In this document: positions 5,326-11,959 of the stretch, piece after piece
Numbering within the stretch: position 1 is the first letter of the stretch
How the letters are laid out: each line of letters opens with the position of its first letter
Assembly: GCA_915275065.1 (NCBI GenBank)
Contig: CAJZGD010000055.1
Coordinates: 1-11,978, forward strand
Reading direction: 5' to 3'
Source: an uncultured Corynebacterium sp.
Lineage (GTDB): Bacteria; Actinomycetota; Actinomycetes; Mycobacteriales; Mycobacteriaceae
Length of the DNA: 11,978 nt
Made by a program: the position numbers and the translations under genes
The notes under the pieces: model-generated
The model's database searches: none
Told to the model about the DNA's origin: nothing
What the model saw: only the letters and a program-made list of their open reading frames with translations

Positions 5326-6084
5326 TTATTCCCATAGCTCGTGGCTTAGGGCTTCGAGTTCGCTGCCGCCGGCCATTTGTTGGGTGAGTGCCGCTAGGGA
5401 TACTTCGTCCCGGTCGGCGTCGAGTACTTGCCGTCCCAGGTTGAGGATGGTGAAGTGGTCGCCGACCAGGTAGGCGTGGTGGGGGTTGTGGGTGATGAGT
5501 ACCACACCCACGCCGCGTTCTCGGGCGGCGGCGATGAAGCGCAGCACCATGCCGGATTGTTTCACGCCGAGGGCCGCGGTGGGTTCGTCGAGGACGATGA
5601 CGCGGGCGCCGAAGTGGACGGCGCGGGCGATGGAGACGACTTGGCGTTGGCCGCCGGAGAGTTGGCCGACTTCTACATCAACGTTGGGCAGGTCGATACC
5701 CATATCGTGCAGCTGGTTGCTGGTGATGGTTTTCATTTCTTCGTCTCGGAGCAGGCCGAGGTTGGTGGTGAGTTCGTTGCCGAGGAAGAAATTGCGCCAC
5801 ACGGACATTTGGTCAACAACTGCCAGGGTTTGGTACACGGTGGCGATGCCGGCGTTGAGGGCGTCGCGGGGGCTGCCGAATACCGTGGGCTTGTTGTCGA
5901 CCAGGATTTTGCCGGAGGTCGGGGGGTGGAGTCCGGCGAGGGTTTTGATGAGGGTGGATTTGCCGGCACCGTTGTCGCCGAGAACGCAGGTGACTGTGCC
6001 TTCGTCGACGGTGAGGTTGACTCCGTTGAGGGCGGTGAAGGCGCCGTAGGTTTTGGTGATATCGCGTAGTTCGATAATGCTCAT
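5326..6084 (-). CDS. Sugar-type ABC transporter ATP-binding protein
   Basis: A 252-residue single-domain ATPase that energises import by the adjacent permease. Walker A is GDNGAGKST (36-44), Q-loop Q85, signature LSGGQ (142-146), Walker B VIVLDEP (162-168) with catalytic E167, and H-loop H199. VYQTLAVVDQMSVWRNFFLGNE-like sequence after the Q-loop is typical of the ribose/fructose (FrcA-like) class. Ribose-type ATPases such as RbsA are double-length with two domains; this is the single-domain form, so two copies would be needed per transporter. It follows the permease by 17 bp with GGGAAGGG as ribosome binding site, and is the last gene of the operon. The substrate cannot be told from the sequence. 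Confidence 0.95.
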   Translation of the reverse strand: MSIIELRDITKTYGAFTALNGVNLTVDEGTVTCVLGDNGAGKSTLIKTLAGLHPPTSGKILVDNKPTVFGSPRDALNAGIATVYQTLAVVDQMSVWRNFFLGNELTTNLGLLRDEEMKTITSNQLHDMGIDLPNVDVEVGQLSGGQRQVVSIARAVHFGARVIVLDEPTAALGVKQSGMVLRFIAAARERGVGVVLITHNPHHAYLVGDHFTILNLGRQVLDADRDEVSLAALTQQMAGGSELEALSHELWE

Positions 6085-6101
6085 GACGTTGTACCCTTCC
6101 C

Positions 6102-7097
6102 CTAGTTTTGGCGTCCGGTGGTGATTTTCCCGAAGGAGGAGTTGACGAGGACCGCGAAGAGCAGCATGGCGCCGAGGAAGAATTTGAACCAGTCGGGGTT
6201 CCAGCCGGCGTACACGATGCCTTGGTTGGTCATGCCGAAGATGAGGGCGCCGATGGCGGTGCCGATGGCGGTGCCGCGGCCGCCGGTGAGGGCGCAGCCG
6301 CCGATCACTGCGGCGATGATGTAGAGGAATTCGTTGCCGACACCGTTGCCGGCTTGGATGGAGTCGAAGGCGAAGAGGGTGTGCATGCCCACGAACCAGG
6401 CGGCGAAGCCGACGAACATGAAGAGGGTGATTTTGACCCTACGGACTGGGACGCCGACGGCCCGGGCGGATTCTTGGTTGCCGCCGACGGCGAAGATCCA
6501 GTTGCCGAATTTGGTTTTGAACAGCAGGATTGATGCGAGGATGACGAAGAAGATCCACCAGAAGACTGTGACTCGGACGTTGACGCCGAAGATGGTGACG
6601 GCACCGGCGAATACCATTTCGGCGGAGTCGAAGCCTTGCATGTCGCTAATGCGGGGGGTGGCAACCTGGCCGGTGATGAGTTTTGTTACCGCCAGGTTGA
6701 GGCCTTGGAGCATGAGGAATGCCGCCAGGGTGATGAGGAAGGATGCGATGCCGGTGCGGGTCACCAGGTAGCCGTTGAGCGCACCGATGCCGAGGGCGAT
6801 GATGAGGGATAAGAATGCGCCCACCCAGGAGTTGAGTCCCAGGTTGTAGTTGAGCATGGTCGCGGCCAGGGCGGCGGTGGTGACGGCCACGCCGGAGGAC
6901 AGGTCGAATTCGTCGCCGATCATGAGGAGCCCCACCGCCAGCGCCACAATGCCGAGCGTGGAGCTGGCATAGAGGGTGGTGGCGAAGGCGTCGAGCGACC
7001 TAAAGGCCGGGGCTACGATCATGAAGAAAATGAAGATGACGAGGGCACCCAGGGCGCTGGCAAGCTCGGGGCGTCGAATGAGTCGGCTAAGGGTCAT
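6102..7097 (-). CDS. Sugar-type ABC transporter permease (RbsC-like)
   Basis: A 331-residue inner-membrane permease of the ribose/xylose/AraH branch of ABC importers (BPD_transp_2 family). About eight to ten hydrophobic helices are visible. GDEFDLSSGV (61-70) is a family hallmark in helix 2, and AVGGNQESARAVGVPV (203-218) is the cytoplasmic coupling loop that contacts the ATPase. Its ATG overlaps the stop of the binding-protein gene by four bases (ATGA), so translation is coupled. AAAGG lies just upstream within that gene. Length is normal and no disruption is seen. It would form a homodimer with two ATPase subunits. The sugar is unknown. Confidence 0.95.
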   Translation of the reverse strand: MTLSRLIRRPELASALGALVIFIFFMIVAPAFRSLDAFATTLYASSTLGIVALAVGLLMIGDEFDLSSGVAVTTAALAATMLNYNLGLNSWVGAFLSLIIALGIGALNGYLVTRTGIASFLITLAAFLMLQGLNLAVTKLITGQVATPRISDMQGFDSAEMVFAGAVTIFGVNVRVTVFWWIFFVILASILLFKTKFGNWIFAVGGNQESARAVGVPVRRVKITLFMFVGFAAWFVGMHTLFAFDSIQAGNGVGNEFLYIIAAVIGGCALTGGRGTAIGTAIGALIFGMTNQGIVYAGWNPDWFKFFLGAMLLFAVLVNSSFGKITTGRQN

Positions 7098-8071
7098 CGC
7101 AGGCCTTTCTGTGCTGCATCGGCAATGTTGGAGACGTTGCCGGCGTCGATAAAGCTAGGTCCAGTGTAGACCGGTCGGTTGCCGCCCATGACACCGCCGT
7201 TGCGCTTGGCTAACCAGAGGGAATCAATTGCGAGGTAGCCCTGCAGGTAGGGTTGTTGGTCGACGGCCCACACGATTTTTTGGGTGCGGATGGCGTCGAC
7301 AAGTTCGGCGTTGGTGTCGAATGTGGCGATTTTGGTGTTGGTGCCGGCCGCGGTTACGGCGTCGATGGCTCGCATGGCAACGGGGGCTTGGAGTCCCATG
7401 ATCCAGTCGATGCTGGGGTCTTGGGCGAGTTTGGCCTGCATGGTTGCTTGGGCGGCGGTGAGGTCTTGGCCGTTGACGTAGAGGATGTCGAGTTCGCCGC
7501 CGCCGAGGCCTTCTTTGATGCCGGCGCAGCGGGATTCTTGCGACGAGTTGCCTTGTTCGTGAATGACGCACAGTACGTGTCCGGCGTTTTCTTCGGCGAG
7601 GCGTTTGCCGGCTTGTTCGCCGGCGATTTTTTCTTCTTGCCCGAAGAAGGCGGATACGTCATAGTCGCGGTATTCGTCCATGCCGGCGTTGAGGGCGACG
7701 GTGGGGATGCCGGAGTCGGCTGCCCGCTTTGCGACGGGTCCCAGAGCGTCGGCGTTCGGCATGGTCAGGGCGATGCCGTCTACTTGGGAGTCGATGGCGG
7801 ACTGGACCAGGTTTGCTTGGTTGGGGGCTTGGGGGTCGTTGGAGTAGCGGAGTTCCAGGTTGTCTTTTTTGGCGGCGTCTTCGGCGCCTTTGCGGACCAG
7901 ATCCCAGAAGGTGTCCCCGGGGGCCCCGTGGGTGATCATAGCTACAACATAGCGGGGGGTCTCAAGACCACTGTTTTCGGCGCTTCTGCCGCCGGTGGAG
8001 GAACAGGATGTTAACCCTCCGACCAGTGTCACCCCAATAATTACACTCAAGATTTTTCGTAAAGTCCTCAT
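7094..8071 (-). CDS. Sugar-binding lipoprotein of the ABC transporter (RbsB-like)
   Basis: A 325-residue periplasmic-binding-protein type 1 lipoprotein (Peripla_BP_4-like) that captures the ligand outside the membrane. From ATG-8071 it has a lipoprotein signal: MRTLRK, a hydrophobic stretch, then lipobox L-T-S-C with C23 as the lipidated residue. The mature part shows the family pattern YVVAMITHG...DTFWDLVRKGAEDAAKK, then SQVDGIALTMPNADAL and GIPTVALNAG. The frame can be extended upstream to a GTG at 8116, but that would put 15 polar residues (KKFDPG...) before a complete signal peptide, so I reject it. It is the first gene of the three-gene operon. The ligand could be a pentose, hexose, inositol or autoinducer-like molecule. 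Confidence 0.93.
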   Translation of the reverse strand: MRTLRKILSVIIGVTLVGGLTSCSSTGGRSAENSGLETPRYVVAMITHGAPGDTFWDLVRKGAEDAAKKDNLELRYSNDPQAPNQANLVQSAIDSQVDGIALTMPNADALGPVAKRAADSGIPTVALNAGMDEYRDYDVSAFFGQEEKIAGEQAGKRLAEENAGHVLCVIHEQGNSSQESRCAGIKEGLGGGELDILYVNGQDLTAAQATMQAKLAQDPSIDWIMGLQAPVAMRAIDAVTAAGTNTKIATFDTNAELVDAIRTQKIVWAVDQQPYLQGYLAIDSLWLAKRNGGVMGGNRPVYTGPSFIDAGNVSNIADAAQKGLR

Positions 8072-8271
8072 GAGCTTATGGTGTCTGATAATTACCCCTG
8101 GGTCAAACTTTTTCACTCATGTCTTTACCGTTTAAGAGGGGCTAAGCAGGGTATTAATAGGCATAAAAAATTTGCCGGAACGATGGTTTGATCATACCGG
8201 AACGACCAAACCATCAGACACCGGCCGGGATTGGATCATCACAAGCACAATCCCAAGTTTTTTGTGATAAA
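8072..8271. promoter_or_regulatory. Region between pdxS and the ABC operon: candidate promoter and operator repeats
   Basis: This 200-bp stretch must hold the end of the pdxS message and the start of the ABC operon, both on the minus strand. It contains two copies of CCGGAACGA 22 bp apart (8175-8183 and 8197-8205). Interleaved with them is an imperfect palindrome, ATGGTTTGATC (8183-8193) and GACCAAACCAT (8204-8214). Further down on the minus strand is an AT-rich TATTAAT stretch (8154-8160) that could be a -10 box. The repeats therefore sit where a regulator would block or aid initiation. No regulator gene of LacI/GntR sugar type lies nearby. Confidence 0.5.
8227..8268 (-). other. Two interleaved stems just after pdxS
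   Basis: GGGATTG/CAATCCC (8227-8233 with 8248-8254) and ATCACAA/TTGTGAT (8238-8244 with 8262-8268) overlap, so in one RNA they would be alternatives or form a pseudoknot-like arrangement. They begin three bases past the pdxS stop on the minus strand. The T-tract lies on the wrong side for terminating pdxS. Confidence 0.4.
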
Positions 8272-9144
8272 TCACCAACCGCGCTCTGCCAACCGATGCG
8301 GTGCCGGCAGGTCAGACACGTTAATTCCCACCATGGCCTCCCCCAGATTTCGGGATACTCGGGTAATCACCGCCGGGTCGTCATAATGCTTGGTGGCCTC
8401 AACGATTGCCTGCGCCCGCTTTTCCGGGTTGCCCGACTTGAAAATGCCGGAGCCCACAAACACGCCCTCCGCACCAATCTGCATCACCAGGGCAGCATCC
8501 GCCGGGGTAGACACACCACCGGCCACAAACATTGGCACCGGCAGCTTCCCGGTCTCCGCCACCTCCTGCACCAGATCGTAGGGGGCCTGAAGATCCTTGG
8601 CCGCCACAAACAACTCATCCTTATCCAACGTGCGCAACCGATGAATCTCGTTGAGAATAGTCCGCAAATGCCGCACCGCCTCCGACACATCACCCGTGCC
8701 GGCCTCCCCCTTGGAGCGGATCATTGCGGCGCCTTCGGCAATGCGTCGTAAAGCTTCGCCGAGATTGGTCGCACCGCACAACGTCGGGATCGAAAGTTCC
8801 CACTTATTAATGTGATTCACGTAGTCGGCGGGGGTCAGGACCTCGGACTCATCAATGAAATCAATGCCCAACTCCGCCAAAATCTGGGCCTCCACGAAAT
8901 GGCCAATGCGGGCCTTCGCCATCACCGGGATCGACACCGCCTCCTGAATCTCGGCGATCATACCCGGATCCGACATCCGCGCCACACCCCCCTGCGCCCG
9001 AATATCGGCAGGCACCCGCTCTAACGCCATCACCGCAACCGCGCCGGCGGCCTCGGCAATCTTCGCCTGCTCCGGTGTCACCACATCCATGATGACACCA
9101 CCCTTCAACGACTGGGCTGGTTCCCGATTCACACGAATACTCAT
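8272..9144 (-). CDS. pdxS: Pyridoxal 5'-phosphate synthase, lyase subunit PdxS
   Basis: PdxS condenses ribose 5-phosphate, glyceraldehyde 3-phosphate and ammonia into PLP as a (beta/alpha)8 dodecamer; ammonia normally comes from the glutaminase PdxT. The family hallmarks are LKGGVIMDV, ALERVPADIRAQGGVARMSDP, IPVMAKARIGH and SKGEAGTG. From ATG-9144 the protein has 290 residues. D20, K77 and K145 correspond to D24, K81 and K149 of the Bacillus enzyme, the catalytic aspartate and the two Schiff-base lysines. The C-terminus ends ERGW as usual. An upstream TTG at 9156 would add four residues and is less likely. No pdxT follows: the next gene on this strand is the ABC binding protein. It is divergent from pdxR, which should control it. 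Confidence 0.96.
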   Translation of the reverse strand: MSIRVNREPAQSLKGGVIMDVVTPEQAKIAEAAGAVAVMALERVPADIRAQGGVARMSDPGMIAEIQEAVSIPVMAKARIGHFVEAQILAELGIDFIDESEVLTPADYVNHINKWELSIPTLCGATNLGEALRRIAEGAAMIRSKGEAGTGDVSEAVRHLRTILNEIHRLRTLDKDELFVAAKDLQAPYDLVQEVAETGKLPVPMFVAGGVSTPADAALVMQIGAEGVFVGSGIFKSGNPEKRAQAIVEATKHYDDPAVITRVSRNLGEAMVGINVSDLPAPHRLAERGW

Positions 9145-9163
9145 GCGGTCTATCAAACCTGCG

Positions 9164-9174
9164 TAAGTGGTTTA
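9164..9174 (+). promoter_or_regulatory. Candidate PdxR box 2
   Basis: TAAGTGGTTTA resembles the PdxR motif reported for C. glutamicum (AAAGTGGW(-/T)CTA, from memory), with two differences. It lies within a short palindrome, GTGG-TTTA-CCAC (9167-9178), 20 bases upstream of the pdxS ATG on the other strand, and faces box 1. Confidence 0.5.
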
Positions 9175-9203
9175 CCACCAGATCCAAATACCGCAAGTTG
9201 CAC

Positions 9204-9214
9204 TAGACCACTTT
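9204..9214 (-). promoter_or_regulatory. Candidate PdxR box 1 (AAAGTGGTCTA)
   Basis: AAAGTGGTCTA on the minus strand is an exact match to the PdxR motif I recall from C. glutamicum. It lies 20 bases before the pdxR ATG and about 60 before pdxS, so bound PdxR could control both divergent genes. Confidence 0.65.
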
Positions 9215-9233
9215 GGCGGGTTGGATAACAACC

Positions 9234-10637
9234 ATGCGCCCCGACCTTGTTGCCGACATCCCCCTCCACCTCACCGCCGGCACCCCAGGCAACCCCCAAA
9301 ATCCGCTCCCCACCCAGATCACCACCCAAATCCGCACCCTCATCCACACTGGGGTGCTGGCGGCCGGCGACCACCTGCCCAGCACCCGCATGCTCGCCCG
9401 GCAACTCGGGGTCGCCCGCGGCACCGTGGTAGCAGCGTACGAACTCCTGGCCGCCGAGGGGCTCACCGTATCGGCGCACGGCTCCGGCACCCGCGTCAAC
9501 CCAAACCTTGCACAGCTTGCGGAGCGCCGTATCGACGGCACAACACCCGGCGCGCCCAATGCGCCCGCCGCGCGTCTGCTTCCACTCATCCCCGGCATGC
9601 CCGACACCCACACCCTCATCGACTCCACCTGGCGGGCCGCCTGGCGCGACGCCTGCACCACCGCCAGCGTCACCGGCACGGAACCCGCCGCCACCGGCAT
9701 CCCACAACTCCGAGAAGAAATTAGCACACACTTACGACACATGCGGGGTCTGGTGGTGAACCCCGACCGCATTATCGTCACCGCCGGTGCCCGCGATGGG
9801 CTAGCCCTACTGCTCAATGTTCTCGGCCCCGGCACCATCGGGGTCGAATCCCCCGGCTACCCCAGCCTCCGGCGAGTCCCCGCCACCCTCGGGCACACCA
9901 TTGTTGACCTGCACACCGATCACCATGGGGTCAATCCCGCGGAGCTGCAACACCTCCAGGGGTTGGACCGGGTACTGGTCACCCCCAGCCACCAATACCC
10001 CTCCGGCGGGTCGCTGTCGGGGTCGCGCCGGGTGGCGTTGACGTCGTGGGCACAGCACACCAATACCGTAATAATCGAAGATGATTTCGATTCCGAGTTG
10101 CGGTATGTGGGCCAGCCGCTGCCGGCACTTGCCGCGCTCGCCCCCGACCACACGGTGCTGTTGGGCACGTTTTCTTCGGTGCTGTCACCGGCCTTGGCCT
10201 GCGGTTATATCGTTGCGCCGCCGCGGCTCCTGCCTGCGCTCACCCGCCTGCGCGAGGCCCTGGGCCCGGCGGTCGGCGGCATCCCCCAACACGCGCTCAC
10301 CCAGTATTTGGCCACCGGCGCTTTACGACGTCGCACCCAGCGGTTACGCCGGGTTTATCGCCGTCGACGCAACCTGATTACCTCCCTGCTTGCCGGCGCT
10401 CCCGGCTGCCGCCTGCGCCCCATCACTGGTGGTCTGCACGCGGTGTTGCTGTGCGACGCCCCCGCCCACCAGGTGGTTGACGCCTGCCGACGCAGCGGTA
10501 TCCAGGTCACCGCCCTGCACGACTATTGGGGTGGCCAGGGCGAGGAGAACGGCATTGTGTTCGGATTCGGTTGCCACGATGACGACACCCTGGACTGGGC
10601 GGTCAATGAGATCAAATATTGCGTGAGTTGCTTATAA
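9234..10637 (+). CDS. pdxR: MocR/GntR-type regulator PdxR of PLP synthesis
   Basis: A 467-residue regulator with an N-terminal GntR winged helix-turn-helix (about 24-90; LPSTRMLARQLGVARGTVV forms the recognition region) and a C-terminal aminotransferase fold I domain. In C. glutamicum PdxR activates pdxST and represses itself. The divergent pdxS and the boxes between them support this role. The PLP pocket is unusual. The motif normally GTFSK...RLGY reads GTFSSVLSPALACGY, so the Schiff-base lysine is serine (S315) and the phosphate-binding arginine is alanine (A322). The normal EDDYD reads EDDFD (F285). I start at ATG-9234; a TTG at 9213 would add seven residues and overlap box 1. Only 28 bp separate its stop from the next gene. 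Very GC-rich. Confidence 0.92.
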   Translation: MRPDLVADIPLHLTAGTPGNPQNPLPTQITTQIRTLIHTGVLAAGDHLPSTRMLARQLGVARGTVVAAYELLAAEGLTVSAHGSGTRVNPNLAQLAERRIDGTTPGAPNAPAARLLPLIPGMPDTHTLIDSTWRAAWRDACTTASVTGTEPAATGIPQLREEISTHLRHMRGLVVNPDRIIVTAGARDGLALLLNVLGPGTIGVESPGYPSLRRVPATLGHTIVDLHTDHHGVNPAELQHLQGLDRVLVTPSHQYPSGGSLSGSRRVALTSWAQHTNTVIIEDDFDSELRYVGQPLPALAALAPDHTVLLGTFSSVLSPALACGYIVAPPRLLPALTRLREALGPAVGGIPQHALTQYLATGALRRRTQRLRRVYRRRRNLITSLLAGAPGCRLRPITGGLHAVLLCDAPAHQVVDACRRSGIQVTALHDYWGGQGEENGIVFGFGCHDDDTLDWAVNEIKYCVSCL

Positions 10638-10652
10638 AATTCTCCCGCGGAT

Positions 10653-10659
10653 GAGAGGA
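10653..10659 (+). promoter_or_regulatory. Ribosome binding site deciding the hydrolase start
   Basis: GAGAGGA ends six bases before ATG-10666. The alternative ATG at 10651 would put this site inside the coding region and has no ribosome binding site of its own, so ATG-10666 is preferred. Confidence 0.75.
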
Positions 10660-10665
10660 CCACAG

Positions 10666-11445
10666 ATGCCAATGCGATTATTTATGGATGAGGGTGGGCT
10701 ACAGAATGCGAAAAGTATTGTCTTTTTTCATGACCTTGGTTCCAGCAATCAGGTATGGCGGTATCACATGGCTACGCTCAGGCATGATTTCCACTGTCTT
10801 CTTGTGGATCTTCCAGGGCATGGCAACAGCCGCGATATAGAGTGGACGAATTTTGATGATGTGGTAGAGATAGTTGCAGATGCCATCAAGGATAGGGCAC
10901 GTGGGAAACCGCACCTTGTCGGTTTTGCTCTGGGCGGCTATCTCATTCTGAAGTTACTAGAAAAACACGCCGATCTAGTGGATAAAGTTATTGTAGATGG
11001 GGCTGGTCATCGACCGATTACGGGCAACCGCAAAGGCATTGCCATGACGCATCTGCTGCCATTATTGAAAAATACCAGGATCGTTGCCCAATTACTGACA
11101 ATGATAATGCGGGAAAATGGTGTACCGGAGCCGGACCGCCGAATCCTTATTGAGGACCTACAACGAGCCAGAAGGAAGTCGGTTCAGCGCGCCATGTCGC
11201 AGGCTGCCACGCTCAAGGTGGATGTAGTCTTCGACAATCCTGCCCTCTTTGTTTCGGGGGAGTATGAGGCTGCGGCTATTCATGATTCCCACCGAATATT
11301 AGCGCAGAAAAACCCGTGGTCTGAATGCGTCTACTATCCAAATAGGGGGCATGCTTGGTTATTTAGCGACATTGCAAGCCACATTCAGCTTGTGAGATAT
11401 TTTTTACTGGGCGACGATTTTCCAGAGAAATTACGGCGGTTATAA
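10666..11445 (+). CDS. Alpha/beta hydrolase-fold protein lacking the nucleophile serine
   Basis: A 259-residue cytoplasmic alpha/beta hydrolase-fold protein without signal peptide. The oxyanion-strand motif is FFHDLGSSNQVW near the N-terminus, then VDLPGHGNS (typical D-x-x-G-x-G-x-S), and the nucleophile elbow reads LVGFALGGY: A88 (codon GCT) stands where the usual G-x-S-x-G serine would be. The distal GHAWLFSD motif keeps the histidine (H229). The acidic position around VSGEYE is Glu rather than the usual Asp. As read, it should not hydrolyse esters by the standard route; it may be a binding protein or use another chemistry. It lies 28 bp after pdxR on the same strand and could share its message. 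Its base composition is clearly lower in GC than pdxR (28 of 60 bases G/C at 10921-10980). Confidence 0.85.
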   Translation: MPMRLFMDEGGLQNAKSIVFFHDLGSSNQVWRYHMATLRHDFHCLLVDLPGHGNSRDIEWTNFDDVVEIVADAIKDRARGKPHLVGFALGGYLILKLLEKHADLVDKVIVDGAGHRPITGNRKGIAMTHLLPLLKNTRIVAQLLTMIMRENGVPEPDRRILIEDLQRARRKSVQRAMSQAATLKVDVVFDNPALFVSGEYEAAAIHDSHRILAQKNPWSECVYYPNRGHAWLFSDIASHIQLVRYFLLGDDFPEKLRRL

Positions 11446-11493
11446 ATTGGCTGGAACACCATGGTAATACGCAGTCGGGGAAGCTTCTCATTG

Positions 11494-11500
11494 AAGGAGA
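11494..11500 (+). promoter_or_regulatory. Ribosome binding site of the YdeI/OmdA-like gene
   Basis: AAGGAGA lies nine bases before ATG-11510 and supports that start and genuine translation of the short gene. Confidence 0.7.
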
Positions 11501-11509
11501 ATATAAATA

Positions 11510-11887
11510 ATGAAATTGAATGGATCGCATGAAAACCTGAATGTAATATCTTTTGAAACAAGGAATGATTTACATGAATGGCTACTGGAAAATGAAAAAA
11601 CATCTGATGGAATTTGGGTGAGAATATTTAAGACAAAAAGCAAAGTAAAATCTGTCACCTTCCATGAAGTGCTAGAAGAAGGTTTATGCTTTGGATGGAG
11701 CGAAAGTTCCAGACATTCGTATGACGATTTATCGTATTTACAGAAATTTACCCCCAGAAAAGGTAAGAAGACCCAATCGGAGCGTAACTTAAAGCTAGTG
11801 AAAAAATTAGAAGGCGAAAAACGAATGCGACCATCAGGGTATCTAGCGTTAGGTCTAGAAAATAAAAGTGGCAAGGAAGATAGCTAA
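11510..11887 (+). CDS. Short YdeI/OmpD-associated (OmdA-like) family protein, apparently C-terminally shortened
   Basis: A 125-residue protein resembling the YdeI/OmdA family of small cytoplasmic proteins, some annotated as bacteriocin-protection proteins; the biochemical role is not established. Visible family blocks are EWLLENEKTSDGIWVRIFKTKS, VTFHEVLEEGLCFGWSES (usual form EALCFGWIDS), SYLQKFTPRKGKKTQSERN and the terminal MRPSGYLALGL. Many relatives continue for another 40-70 residues; this one stops soon after the G-x-M-x-P-x-G block. It is strongly AT-rich: hand counts of G+C are 19/60 at 11581-11640 and 24/60 at 11641-11700, against 44/60 at 9601-9660 in pdxR. Together with its codon use, this suggests transfer from a low-GC donor. 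It follows the hydrolase gene by 64 bp. Confidence 0.75.
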   Translation: MKLNGSHENLNVISFETRNDLHEWLLENEKTSDGIWVRIFKTKSKVKSVTFHEVLEEGLCFGWSESSRHSYDDLSYLQKFTPRKGKKTQSERNLKLVKKLEGEKRMRPSGYLALGLENKSGKEDS

Positions 11888-11959
11888 AAACTACCAGCGC
11901 TTTACGACGACTCACCCACCAGCTACATCACATTCATCACTGTCATCATAAGAAAGCCT

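Noticed and set aside
5428..6069. Long open frames opposite the ABC genes (also 7253-8014 and 3940-4518, plus strand)
   Set aside because: They are Gly/Val/Asp-rich mirror frames of GC-rich coding sequence; the opposite strand encodes clear transporter and cyclophilin motifs.
8072..8116. Upstream GTG start of the sugar-binding lipoprotein
   Set aside because: It would place 15 polar residues ahead of a complete lipoprotein signal peptide; ATG-8071 gives a normal signal and lipobox.
8227..8263. Intrinsic terminator with T-tract reading on the plus strand
   Set aside because: No plus-strand gene ends there; on the strand of pdxS the T-tract precedes the hairpin as an A-run, so it is not a normal pdxS terminator.
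9213..9233. TTG start for pdxR at 9213 and TTG start for pdxS at 9156
   Set aside because: ATG codons lie 21 and 12 bases further in; the extra residues are not part of the domains, and the pdxR extension overlaps the operator box.
11888..11959. Extra small gene after the OmdA-like frame
   Set aside because: No start with a ribosome binding site; the open +1 frame gives a Thr/Ser/His-rich peptide without similarity I recognise.
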